64,000 nucleotides of DNA. Origin: Channa striata (taxonomy: Eukaryota; Chordata; Actinopteri; Anabantiformes; Channidae). Of the stretch, positions 1 through 13,300 are shown in pieces. Position 1 is the stretch's first letter. The number at the start of each line of letters is the position of its first letter. Made by a program: the position numbers and the translations under genes. The notes beneath the pieces were generated by a model. The model worked only from the letters and a program-made list of their open reading frames with translations. It had not been told where the DNA came from and made no database searches. Location: contig CM065179.1 in assembly GCA_033026295.1 (NCBI GenBank), positions 21,445,275 through 21,509,274 on the forward strand, read 5' to 3'.

Positions 1-1161
1 ACAGCTAATTGTGTTTCATTAGTTTCATTAAAGGATCGTGCTGATGGGCCAAGTTTAAGTTATCGTTCACCTTTTGCCTTTTTCGGCGGCTCAGCTCCCT
101 CGAGAGTCTGGTGACTCAGCCATCGTCCCAGACACCACATGGCTCATCTCAGAAATCCCCCTTTCTCTAATGTTCAGCTGTTGGCTTTGATTAGCTGGCA
201 GAGAAAACGTAGCACAGGACTCCCTTCTTGGTTTCATTGTAGCCACAGATAATTATGTAAACTATTCACGCCGCACTTCTTTCATATGTCTTCTTAATTA
301 TCCATTAACAGATGGGAAATTTATCTGGCCATTCCTCAAGTCCTGGGTTATTGTCCAGAGGAGTAACATTATTTAATAAGAGTAAAAACTACGGTGTGTT
401 TGGACAGAAATTGTATCCTGGATCCAACAATCTATTTGTGCTACTGTAGCTGTTTGCATAAGAGACCCCCGAGATATAGATAACGGCCAAACTAATAAAA
501 CTAATAGTTTTGAGGAAATTGTAGCAGAAACACAGTCACCGTATCACTACAGTGTGCAACCTCTGAGAGAATTTCTGTAGGGGATCATTAAAACACGGAC
601 AGCCAAGCTCTCCCGTTATTGCCACACGGCTCCCATCGAAGGCGTGAGGGAGGCCGGCTGATTGGAGCTGTACTGTCACGCTGAGATTGAAGGAAACTGC
701 TGCTGATCAATGCGCCGACCGTTCAGCGCCCGTCCGTAAATCCCACCCTGTGGAGTTTCCGCTTCTCCTGCCAGCCTGCTCTACCAGGGAGAGCATGTGG
801 CTAAATGAGCTCAAAGCCCCTGCCACGACTGGTAATTGTGCAGATTCGCTCACAGGAATTTTTTTTTTCATTGACCAGCTAGATCCCATTAAGGTCACCT
901 AGCAACCTTCCTGGAAAAAGGAAGACACCTACTGATATCCACACAGGCGTCCAGCTCTCTCTGCCTGTAGCTCTGCTTCACCATCGGCTGCTCCCAAACT
1001 GGCCAAAGTGCCTCCGGCCGTATTAGTCTGTGTCTGCTCGACATATTGACTGGAAACATCTTAATATCCTCATATAGCCTCTGCTTGTGTCATCATAAAC
1101 ACACTAAATGACGGTCCGTGTGCTTAACGGGCCACTTTCTCCCCCTCCTCTGTCTCTCTAG
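1..1161 (+). other. oca2: oca2 intron, left-edge part
   Basis: This is non-coding sequence upstream of the first visible oca2 exon. I looked for the preceding exon, which should encode the end of a membrane segment and the start of a basic cytoplasmic loop, and did not find it. The intron therefore begins left of the window. It ends in a pyrimidine-rich tract and AG at 1160-1161. No repeat is recognised here. Confidence 0.75.
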
Positions 1162-1309
1162 AACTCAAGCACGAGATCCTGGTTTGGAGGCAGACGGCTC
1201 AGCGTATCAACCCTGCCAGCCGAGAGGAGACAGCTGTGAAATGCCTCCTGATGCAAAAAGTCCTCAATCTGGAGAGTCTGCTGCGCAAGATGATGAAAAC
1301 CTTCCAAAG
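1162..1309 (+). CDS. oca2: oca2 exon a: cytoplasmic loop
   Basis: The acceptor is tctctctag at 1153-1161 and the donor is gttaaa from 1310. After two carry-over bases it reads LKHEILVWRQTAQRI, NPASREETAV and so on to MMKTFQ. This matches the charged cytoplasmic loop between the two halves of the P protein. It ends with two bases (AG) of an Arg codon. Confidence 0.96.
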
Positions 1310-4300
1310 GTTAAAAGAAAAGCAATGGAAACCAAAAATCTATCTGTCATTGCTATGACGACGTCTGTTACTGCTCACAGTTACATTTCTCAAATTACAT
1401 TTTACAGTTGTGTTCACTATTGTGTGAGCGAGAAAAAGAATTCAGTGGTTATCGTAACACGGTTGGTGACCTTTGCAATGCCACATGTAATTTATGGCAA
1501 TTATTGCAAAGTTAAAACAAAACATTGTATTTAGCATTTGTATTCAAATCACGGAGGAATGAAAATATCAGGAAGTCTAAGAATAGTGTCTTTATTGTTC
1601 CTTTGTCCAAAAAACGGTCCCCCAACAAACATAGAAATTATAGCACAGCCATGGCTCGAGTCCGGTTTTAAAAATACAAAACAAAAAGCTCCATTTTCTG
1701 TGATTTAACTAAAATATAGAGCTATTAAAAAAGTGATTATACTATAACTGAATGTTATATTCACTTATTACCGTGTCCAAACAGGCAAATTTCTCAGGAG
1801 GACAAAAACTGGGAGCAAAACATTCAAGAACTGCAGAAGAAGGTAGGATTTCATACCCTCCCTGAGACACGTTCATGCGACTGTGATGCGTTTTTGTCAT
1901 TTCTCAGCAATGCCGTCGTCCTTAATACAAAGTTCACTTAAGACAAATAGCGTCAGTCGTGTGATAAAATCATTTTTTTCTCTTATTCAGAGAGACTGTT
2001 TCTTCCTTTTCCACAGCACAGAATAACTGACAAGGTCCTTTTAGTGAAGTGCGTGTCCGTCCTTGGCGTGGTGATCTTTGTGTTCTTTCTCAACTCCTTC
2101 ATTCCCAGCATTCATCTCGACCTCGGTGAGTGCAGCACTATCTCATTACTGCTGTTTTTACAGGCTGCGCTGGGTGGTTATGGGTTCTGTCATGTAATTA
2201 TGAAACTGAGCTTCCTCTGTCCTTGCATTTAAAATGAGCCCAAATAATGGGCTGACTAGCAAATGCAACCAACAAATTACATGGATACTGAGCTGCATTT
2301 AGACCCATTACATTACATCTATTCATCTGCTGCATTTGCAAAGCTTTGTCGATGAATAATGTTCCTGAAAATTTACAATAGCCATTTCCATACCATATGT
2401 GACCTTTTTTTTTTTTTTCTAAAAGGAAAGTTTCTAGACAAAGTTGCTGACGTCTGCTCAATTACAGACAAACAACACGAAGTAAATGTGACAAGATGTA
2501 AGTGAGTAAGTCAAAATGCTGCTGGATACACCTGCACAGAAGATGGTTGGATGCCACCATTCCGCCGATGAAATAAATAAGCACAAGCTCTGGATCTTTG
2601 TCGCTCGCATTTTTCCGGCATGTTAGCAAATCTGGACATGTGGTTTAGGTTGAGGGTTACATTTGGTCTGCCTGTGGTGCCTCTCATGTGTGACCTGAAC
2701 AGCATCTCATTACTGCTAACACTGTCTGTAAATGAAGAGGGCTGTCGCTGCCGAGGCCACTCAGTCACCAAACACGCTCAGTTAATTACAGGCGCGGCTC
2801 AGGTTACCTCTCTGTGACATTTATTAAATGGGAATGACCCCGCGGCGGCGTGTTTTCTGTCTCTGTGGAGGACGGGCGCCTGTCCAAACACGACTCTCAT
2901 TAATGGACGCAGGTCACAGTCAGGGCGGACCACCGCTGCAAGCCCACTCTACTCATTCACAAGTGTTTTAAAAATTGAGCCTCATTAAAATGACATTATC
3001 TTCACATGGTGAGGTTTAATTCCAGTGTGACCGCTGCCTGGTCACATGATCCTTCTAATGTGTCTGTGCGGGCAGGTCCCTTTGCAGGAATCAGTCTGAA
3101 AAACGCTCAGTAGACAGATTTCTGATTGACACATTGTTCTGATGGAATCATATTCATTCTTGAGAGTCATGACTTTGCCTAAAATCCAAGTTCTAAATTT
3201 ATTTGGATACAGGAGTAAATACCTGAAAAATCACAGTGTTTTTTATCTTATCAGGCTGAATGCTAGAAACAGACCCACAGACCACAAGTCTCTTTATCTT
3301 TTAGGTTTGTGTTCGATTGCTTTGTTCTGTGCATCTCGGAGGCAACAGCGATGAGACATTTTTCACGGCGCATTTCCAGGCTCAGACGCTGTTGTCTGGC
3401 TATGATAGATGCATCTACCATAACCTGCTCGGACCTGCCTAAAAGCTCTTTTTAATTGGAGAGCATTTTGCGCTCATTGGTCCTGACCCTGTTCAGCCGA
3501 CATCCCCAGGGAACAGCGGTGTCGTGGGGCTTGGGTCCGCGTTTTCTGTCTTCTAATGCTTTAATGAATCATAGAGCATACAGTAGTAAAGATTAATGCA
3601 TTGTTTATCCTGGGTTATTGAGTAACTGTCCCAACAGTGAGACAACATTTTTACTGATTTGCCTTGGATTTACAACGTCCATGTTGTTAACCAACACATG
3701 GAGGTTCTGAACATGTAAATGTGTCGTGAACCTGCAGGAATATTGAGTCTTGTTCTTCTTATCAGCCTCTCTGGTTCCGATCTTTTTGTGTCTTTTCAAT
3801 GCTCTTCTTTCTTCGCTACTTCCCATCAGTTGGGAAATTATTTCACCAGAGGCCCCGGCCAAGGCAATTACTGTTGCTCACCTGTTTAATCAAATGTTCT
3901 CCAAATGGATGCACACTCTCCCCCCTTTCAAAAACAGCCCATAATTGTAAATATCACCCGGCTGGTGCCAACTTTTGTCCTCCAGACGAGATTGTGTTGA
4001 GGCGACGTCTTTGTGATAATGAACACTTCATCAAACCCACCAAGACCGGCCAAATCCTTTACCACCTTTTTCATTTCTAACAAGTGCTAACTTCGCATGC
4101 TCTGCGTGTTCAGGCTTTTTCATTTCCACACAGACATTTTTTTGTTTGCGTGGGGCAGCAACGATCAGCTGACCTGCTGGACTGTCGTTGTAAGCACTTT
4201 CCATTTGAATTTATTTATCTTTCATATTGCTTTAAAAAGTCTCCCGCGGACCCCCATGCGCTGTGAGTGATGTGCCCTTTGGTTTCTGGGCTCTGTGTCT

Positions 4301-7300
4301 GCTGAATGACGCCATTATAGAGGTTTTGTAAATGTGAGTGCGTTTCTCGCCGTAAAGGGGGATGTCAGGTGGTGATTCCTGTTCTCTCGCCCTCTCAGGT
4401 TGGATTGCTATCCTGGGTGCACTGTGGCTTTTGGTTCTGGCCGACATCCAGGATTTTGAGATCATCCTGCATCGTGTGGAGTGGGCCACATTACTGTTCT
4501 TCGCAGGCCTCTTTGTTTTAATGGAGGTATAATATGCAACTCATAAATCTGGCATTGGATAGAAAGCTGTGTGTATTTTATCCAAGAGATTTAGAAGTCC
4601 AACTGTACAACTCACAAACTAATGGCAAACATCGCTGCGGTTTGTTACTAACCGACAGGAATACGCGCAGCTTTAGCCGGACTCTCTCACTAAATACTAA
4701 AAAACTGAAAAATAAAAAGGAATGAGTGCTTTTATGTGTCGGCTCTGGGCAGCTGCGCCCCTGAGTGTAACTTAAGGACAAGAGCTGCTTTGTTGTTTCC
4801 CTCCTTTTCTTCAGAGGTTTAAACAATTTGTTCAACATATTCAATAGTGTGTGGTGTTATAATGAACTGCTCATAAGGAGCAACCACCATCGGGTAAATA
4901 TTTTATGTTCTCTGTGTTAGTAATGACAGAAAGTGAAGTTATAAATTGTACAGTGTAGGTATAGAAAGGATAGTCGTACCTTTGTCTATTTAATGGCCAC
5001 TAAATAAAAACCAAATAGCTTTTCCCCCCACGGGTTTAATTCCACTTTCAATTCTCTCTTTTATTTTTTTAACATTAATCTTCTCGTCTTTATTTTTCAG
5101 GCTTTAGCCCAGCTGCAGCTTATCGACTATATCGGTGAACAGACAGCACAGCTCATAAAAGTGAGTCCATTCCTTTGATTCTCCAGCATAACGATCATTT
5201 CTCAGGACTGGATTCAACTGACATAACTGATTATTAGCTACAGGTGACATGATATTACATACCACGCATGTTGATCCTTTTCATCTGCTCAGCTCAGAAT
5301 TCAATTATTTTGTTTGCATCTGACTCCTGTCGGTGGTTGGAAGAGCTCCGAGGTAAATTCCACCCATATTCTTGCCTGTGTGCATCATGCAAGTAAGGTA
5401 GAGGATCGTGCCAGTAATAGGCACGTCAGCTTGTGTTTGGGCCGTCAGCCTCCGTGTAAAATAATCACACGCGACAAGCGCTGTGCTATTTGTGGATTCT
5501 GACCTGCTCGGTGTCCCCAAAACAATGGACAACATGCTGGGCCGCATCGCACGGCCTTTCTCTCCAGACACCAGTAGAGGGAAAAACCTGTTAAGACGTC
5601 AGGCTTTTCACGTGTTGTGTGTGCACAGAGATGTGGACATGTCACACATTTAAACAGCTACACCCAACTCTTCCCGATGAGAGGTTTAGTGTCAAAGACT
5701 GAACCCAATTGGCCGTGTGTGATCGAAATCAGCGACGGGCTGATGGGAGGCATGTGCACCTGAGTGGCAATGAGAGCCGCAGTAATCTGTCGCTCTTATT
5801 ATCTCCCCGCTCAGGCGGTGCCAGAAGACCAGCGCTTGGCCATAGCCATTATCTTGGTGATGTGGGTCTCGGCTCTGGCTTCGTCTCTCATCGACAACAT
5901 TCCCTTCACTGCCACCATGGTAAGAGGTGTCAGGGTGATGTCTTAATTTCACCCTCCAATGTATTTTTGTGAAATCGCTCACAAGAACAGCTCGGTGAAT
6001 CATACAGAGATTACATGAAGTGGTGGAGCAATAGGCCTTAAGTCATTTAAAAGCAGATTCCCTTTTACCACTGTCGCTCTGGACCAGGATTGTTTTTTTT
6101 TTAAGCATTTTTGCCATGTGTTTAACTCGCAGTTTGAAAGTTTGGCCTTTGCTGTATTTTCACAGTTAAATATCATAAATTAGCTAAATAACTAAATGTG
6201 TTATTTAGAGGAACTTGCTGTTTTTTTTTAAGTTGTGATAATTTATTAATAAGATGTTACCAATTATATACACTACATTATGTCACATGTGCTGCCCAAA
6301 ACAGCAATTTATTTTGCTTCAGCTTAGGCTTTTTATGCTTCTAACTCCAGTTCAACTTTTCATTTTTATTTTGGATGGGTTGCAGCAACACCTTCACGGT
6401 AAATAGTAAATTAACCCAAATATTGTTGTTCAGGAGGTGGCGTAGTCATCCGCCAATCATGGGGTCAGTGGTTTAATCCCAGCTCATTCTGTCCATTTGT
6501 CCCTCGTGTCCTTAAACTTCACTTTATGTTGCTCTAGTTGGTCTAGATTAGTTTTGCGTAACAGCCGTCATCAAAGGTGTGTGAATGAATGGGTAGAACA
6601 GTGCTCTCATTTATTATCTTAAAGCAGTACTGTATCCTAGTCTGAAATTAAATTACAGTATCATACTTCAAACTACAATTACAATAAAACCACTGTACAA
6701 AGCTTGACCAACATCACAAGATTTTTATTAAGAATTATTGCAACATGTCTACAAGAAGGGAATCTGATCATACACCAACTATTGTCATCATGTATCACAG
6801 GACACAGAAAGATTATCGTAGACCTTCAGTTGCTGCTTTGTGGACAGATATATTTTACATTTTACTATGTTACAAGTATCAGACCGACTGTGACTCTCAT
6901 TGTCAGCTGTCTGTCGGGCTTCAAATGAATAGATTATACAGAGATCAATGTTTCAGAAGGGTGCCAGCGAGCTCAATTAAAGTGACAGTGAGAAAAAGAA
7001 CACGTCCCCCTGACAGAATGAGACACCGCTCGCTTGAATTAAACCATCAGATTTTTGACTTTTTGAAGAGGTTCTTTTCTCTGATTGTTCTTTTTTTCAT
7101 ATTTTCTGGTCCAATACGAGGGTCTTCAAACATCTGTTTCTGTGCACTGCACAGCTGATAAGAACACGTCTTAATTGTCACACTAGACTGAAGCTAAAAG
7201 TTGTTTTTCCCGTTCACACTATTAAAAGCAATGAATGCATGCGTTTACAAGTGCTGCCTTTTTCAGGATATAGCTTTATATTTTGTGAAATATGCAAATT

Positions 7301-10300
7301 AAATTTCCAATTTCATAATCGTGTTATAATATTTGTTTTTACTCAGAGTCCCTGTAAAGTCTCAGGAGGAGGAGGTTTGCTTTCCCAACCAGGGGCAGAC
7401 ATTTTGATTGATTCAAGGCTATTTTCAGTGCACACATGCTCTGTCAGTGTGGTTATGCACAGCAGTCCTCAGTCATGGAGCATCTGGTTTTACCAGCAGG
7501 AACCAATGGAAAATTCTCCACTGGGCTCCACATGAAAAGCATTAATGTTTCCTCATACTCGCAGAACATGCAGGGATGTTGTAAAAATATGCAGAAAATA
7601 ATCCATAAAGTATAAAATAGGGGGACATGGTTGATTACACACTGCTCTGCTATGATGCTTGGTGGGATCTGGTCTGGACTTGTCAGACAAAACTTTCATA
7701 TCACATATTCAGTGTTATGTACGTATATGGAGATTGGTTTAAGTTTATTAAAGTTTAAAGCGTAAATGTCCATGAGTGTCACCGAACTAAAGCAGTCGAT
7801 ACTTTCACTGATTCTCAGCCTCTCTCTGTGCTCGCAGATTCCGGTTCTCATTAACTTGAGTCAGGATGCAGATGTGAACCTGCCAGTGAAGCCCCTCATC
7901 TTTGCCTTGGCTATGGGCGCCTGTCTGGGGGGTAACACACTCTCTTTACTCTCTTTGCGTAATCAAGTACAAACTCTAGTATATAACAGGGTGGAAAGAA
8001 GGTTCGGTTTTTGGGCCAAACACACAACAACCTCACAGAATCCCTCACAGCCACCAGGGCCTAGTTAATTTATCCCTGTGTAAAGGATCTTTATCGATGG
8101 GCTTCAGGTGACAAACACACTTTGTACAGACGTGTCTTTCTGTGTGGGGCTGGAGTCAGGCTCCGCTGTTGGTGTGAGGTGCCCGACGCCTTTGAAGCTC
8201 ATTAGGCTGCACCACACCCCAGCGGCTGGCACTCCGGCACAGCGTGGCTCTGTTTGGGTGGGAAGGACACAAAGAGAGAGCGAGAGCTGTCAGAGTGTTT
8301 CAATTTAATCTACTGCACCGTGACAGGTCCTTATCGATCGGCAGTATGATGTCGCCGCCACCCAGCTCATCCCCGCACTGACACCATTTCAGATGTCAGC
8401 AGTATCGAGCAGCAGCATGGATACGCACGCTGACTCTCAAAATGTTGACTACAGTGGATTCAAAATAACATAACTTTATATGGGATTAAGGCTGGAAGAT
8501 GATTGAGATAATGATTGACTAATTATTGTAGCAGTGCAAAAGTGCTGAATATGTGTCGTTTTATTATCACGCTCGTGGTCTTTGTGCGTATGTTTCGGGA
8601 CCTGAATACTTTTTCCTAAACTTTGCTTTCTTTAGGAAACGGCACATTGATTGGAGCCTCGGCCAATGTTGTGTGTGCAGGAATTGCTGAGCAGCACGGC
8701 TACGGCTTTTCCTTCATGGAATTCTTCAAGTAAGCTTCCTTTCATTGCACATGACATGAAATCAGGTCATAATCAGCCTGTTTTTAAAATCTTGTTTTAT
8801 TTTGGGCAACGTCAGGCTTTACTGTCAATCCTGTACCATAGGCTATTGTTCCTGAAGGGGTACTCACACATTAATGTCCATCATATGTTGCACTAGTAGA
8901 TGCCAAAAATGTGTGTTGTGTTGTCTTGCCTCAGAACATTCATATAAACTCCGAGAGAATCACAATTCAAAGCCTGTTTTTCTCAAGGTAGGAAATAATT
9001 TTTAACAGTCTAAAACCTCTTAGTGTTTAGGGACACTAACGGCATAACGGCAATTTATGAACTATCCAAACTTGGAAGAGCTCCAGAGGAGTGCTAACCT
9101 GAGGAGATGGTGTTCAGACAGAGGGATTCCAAAGAGGGCAGGTGGCTCGGGAAGCATAAAGTCTCTTGAAGGAATCATTCTGGAGACTTATTTGTTTGAT
9201 CTGCTCAGAAATCAATGTTTCTATAATCCAATGCCTTTTTGGAACAGGGAAAATGCAGCAGTGCAACAGAGGTGATTGGTTAGAACTGACCATTTTGGAA
9301 GTTGTTGATCTTCATAAATATGAACCATGTTCATTAGTTTCAAGCTGGTAGAGGAGCAGAACAACCAAAGCAGAAAAAGGTTTTATATTAACGGCGATGT
9401 CTGTCAGTGAAATAAGTCCGAGACACATCCTGACAGAGTTTATCTGAGCTGGTCTGGGGAAGGAGAATCCGTGGAAAAAAGTCACAGAGTGAGATCTAAA
9501 AGACCAAAGAGTCGAACCTATGTGTGACTGATGGAGCTGGTAAACACGCTGAGAGAGCCGGGCTGAAGAAGCCTCGGATGGCTTTTAAAATGAAACCCGA
9601 GCGAAGGGCGAAATATTTCATTATAGCTCAAGCAGAATAGTAAGTAAGTGCCTCCCAATTTACCACCTGCTCACTAATAGGTTTTTGCAAGTAGCTTGTT
9701 GGAGAAGTGGAAGTGATCCGAAATGTTGGGAGAAGGGTAAACATGAGTCTGTATTACTGTAGTTTGTGGGTCTGCTGCACTGTGTGTACTGTACTTATGA
9801 AGGAGAGAGCGACGCCATTTCTAGTGGGATGTTTTTCTGTAAATACAATTATATTGGAGCTGGTGATTTTTGGATCTGCAGCCCGACTTTGCATGATACT
9901 TATTATTTGTGTACAACACTGCAGCAATAGTGGTGACAGTCAGCAGAAACACTTCCTGTGGACCAAGTGACTAAGGACTGGGGGGTCCTTTATACCTGCC
10001 ACTTACATGAGTGACCTTTCATTTCTCTGCAATTCAGACCCCTTTTCCACAATATAGCACAACATTCTGATTATGTTCTGTAATTGCAGTTTACTAAAAC
10101 TTCCCTTTGGTTACAGTTTTATTTGAGTTGCCATGGGCCATTTTTTGACTTTGTAAACTTTGTAAAACAGAAGGTGCATTTGAAACTATTCATACAAGCC
10201 ACACTGCCATAACCTGCTCAGAATGATTATTTTTTTCTCTCCAGTGTAAATATTGGTCAATGGCAATGTCAGTGCCATCGGAAGGAAGTCATTTTGTCAA

Positions 10301-13300
10301 TGTTAACCCACAAGAGAGTGGGAATGCGGAGTTGTGTTGTCAGTACCTTGTATTTTCTGATATGAACCATGGCTAAGGTGTGATGACTGTTACTGAAAAT
10401 GCACAGGCTGCACTGTTTGTGTTTTACAGATAGACATTTTAGCAGAACAACGTGTAACATTACTGTAGAGCATGTATTAAAGTGGGGATTTGTATCTTGT
10501 CTGAGCGAGTTTGACCCCCATTGTGAGGTTCATTCGTCTGGTTTGATCGGCCTGTTCTGTGCTTTGCTGTGTGAGCGAAGGCCGGTGGGGAGGTGGGGAC
10601 AGACACTCGCTGAGGACAATGTTCTTATGCTCGTGTTCCTCTTTCCAGTAGTTGATGCGTTTCTTTGTTCTTTTGGCACAGATGGTAACACGGCGTTGTG
10701 CTGTGTAAGTACACGTGCTTGTCCGTTGAAGGTTTGTGAGATGCATGACAGACGATGACAACAAGTTCAGCTGTTTTGCATGTTTTGACTTCTGAACTAT
10801 GAATTAATGCTCAGATGTTCCGGTAGGTAAGACTTTTGAACAGAAAACCAGTATAATAAATCTGATCAACAAGACAGTTGAGGAGCAACAGCAGTTAGAA
10901 ATGTGAGAAAACAACAGCCAGTTCTCTGTGATCGCTGCACTGTGACATGAACGTGCCAAAACTTTTGCAGTTTGAACAAAAGAATGAGGAGCGTATTAAA
11001 TGCTGTGCACAAATGACTAGATGATGTGAAGGTTGAATCAGTTGTTCACAGTTGATTGCTGAGTATTTGTAGTTTTCTCTTTTGCCGATCTCAGTTTGTA
11101 ATATAATGTCAATGAAAGAAATCAAAAACTGCAGGCATCTTTTGGCATCAGGAAGAGACATTTTCCACTGATCTTTTTACTCAGCATCATTGGTGGAATG
11201 TACTCTATGAGAATGATTGTGAGTAATCAGATTGGTCACAGTGCTGAAGATACAACATTGTCTTTATAGGATTTCACTGAAATGGACAAGAACACTTGCA
11301 GCTTCTGTCAAACTGTGGCTGTGTTTACAGTTCCTGGATGGAAGGATTTCTCTCGGCAAAAGCACTGTCTGTAATTGGCTGTTAGTGGCAAGGGGGTCCC
11401 AGCTGTTCACAGAGGCAGGCGAGGGGGCAAGTCCGTCTGCGACTCCGGTCACCTGGGTCTGACTAAACTCCTGGGCCCAGATGAGTCCCCCAGGAAATGA
11501 ATGCCTTTCTGATAGATCATCACAGGAATATGTGTGGCTCTGAATATCTCAGCAGCTAGTTGGTACGTCCCTATCGCTTCATTCATGCCTCTAGGCAGCG
11601 ATCAGCCTCCGCTCCTCAAACCATTAACCTGGGGCCAGGGACAAGGCACCTCTTCAGTGTGAAAAGCAGCCACAGTATCTTGATGCTCTCCAATCCAAAA
11701 TTGGTTGACTTTACTTTATAATTGCTTGAAAACATTTTATTTTTTACATACAGTAGGTGAAGCTGAAAGGTCCGAGTTGTTTCAAAAGTTTCAAAGTAGC
11801 CAATTACAAAAGTCTCCAGCAGTGGATGCTGGGAAGTCTATTACAACTACTGTATACTTTCATTTCTGCATTAAGAAAATAATTCGTTGAATGAACTTGC
11901 ACAATTGTATTTGTTCAACTTTTCATTACAGTGTTAGATTTCAACTCTAAGTTTATAACTTATGGCAGAATATAAAGAATATAAAACATTATTTTAATAA
12001 AAAAAAAAACCTTTCTAGTTGATTCCTCAAAATTGGTACATGAATTTAGGCACTTCTACAGAAGCGCTCGACTTCATTTCTGTTACTACTAACACCAAAA
12101 GGTTTTGACTTCGATTGGTTGAGACGTTTAGAGAAGAAATGTCTCTTTGGTAGAACCATTAATAACTGGACACAAGCTTTTCAGCAGCTTATCTCCACTG
12201 CACACACACAAAAACTACAAGAAATACGCACAGACTGTTTCTTCACATTAAGTAAAAAACACAATATTAAATTAAAGTAAGCTGAAGGAGCGTATCATGG
12301 AAAAGTCCTATACCTCAGCATTGTACTCGAGTGAAGTGTTCTGCCCTGCCCATGTTTGATCTGCTATTGTTCCGAATCCTCCCTTTGAACTGTGGCGGTA
12401 ATGACGGGGCCCAGACAGGCCAACGTAATGACACTCTGCCGTTGTCTGGATTTCCGCCTTCATTCTTGAAGGACATGTAAACAATCCCAAATTTAATAAC
12501 CACGCTATGCCAATTTGCAGTTGCATATTGTTTCTTTGCTGGAGCTGCTGGTCCATCAGTCTCTCTACACTGAGCGCCAGTAAATAAACTGGCTCTGCAT
12601 TATGTAATGCGAGCGAACTTAAAAGACAAGACCATTATTCAGTTTCTCGCCCTGTGCTGCCTCCTTTTGTCCCATCGTGTGACAGAATTAATATCGCCAT
12701 TCATACAGCTCTCTGCATGTAGAGCGGGGACCTGCACTGGAACAAAGGTCCCTGCACTAGAGACTGTTGTTGGACTGTCTTAATTTGCAAGAAATCTCAC
12801 AAGCATTTTTATCAGGGCCACAAAACATATGAAAATGTGCTCTTTCTCCCGCCTAAAGCATCACATTTGTGCGTCTTGCATATTGTGTTGCTTAGTGAAC
12901 AGCACAGGTCAAGCGATGCCGCAGGGAGCAGTGCTGCCCAGTGTCAGGCACACGGCCGTCAGGGGATTTATCTAGAGAGAGTGTGTGAGATTGCATCAAG
13001 AGTTTCAAAGAGCGCCCGTCATATGCAATTAAATCAGTGTGAGAGATCACAAGGCACGACAGCAATTTTTACACAAGGTGAACCTGGTTCCTTTCTGTGC
13101 TGTTTTGCGGTGACTCTCTCCTCGGTCCTCCATCCCCTCATGCTGTGCCTGCGATGGGGAAATTGTGCTGCTCAGCAGAAAGGGACTCACTTGTGTGGAG
13201 GTGACCTCCACTCGTCTGACTATGATAACAGCCAGAGATCGCTCTTTCCATCCAGCTTAAGTGGACATTCGTTTTACAAAGATGGACTCGCGGTAATCTT

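Noticed and set aside
1118..1534. 138-codon open frame covering the first visible oca2 exon
   Set aside because: It reads the exon in the wrong frame and runs through the splice donor. The conserved OCA2 frame is different and ends at 1309.
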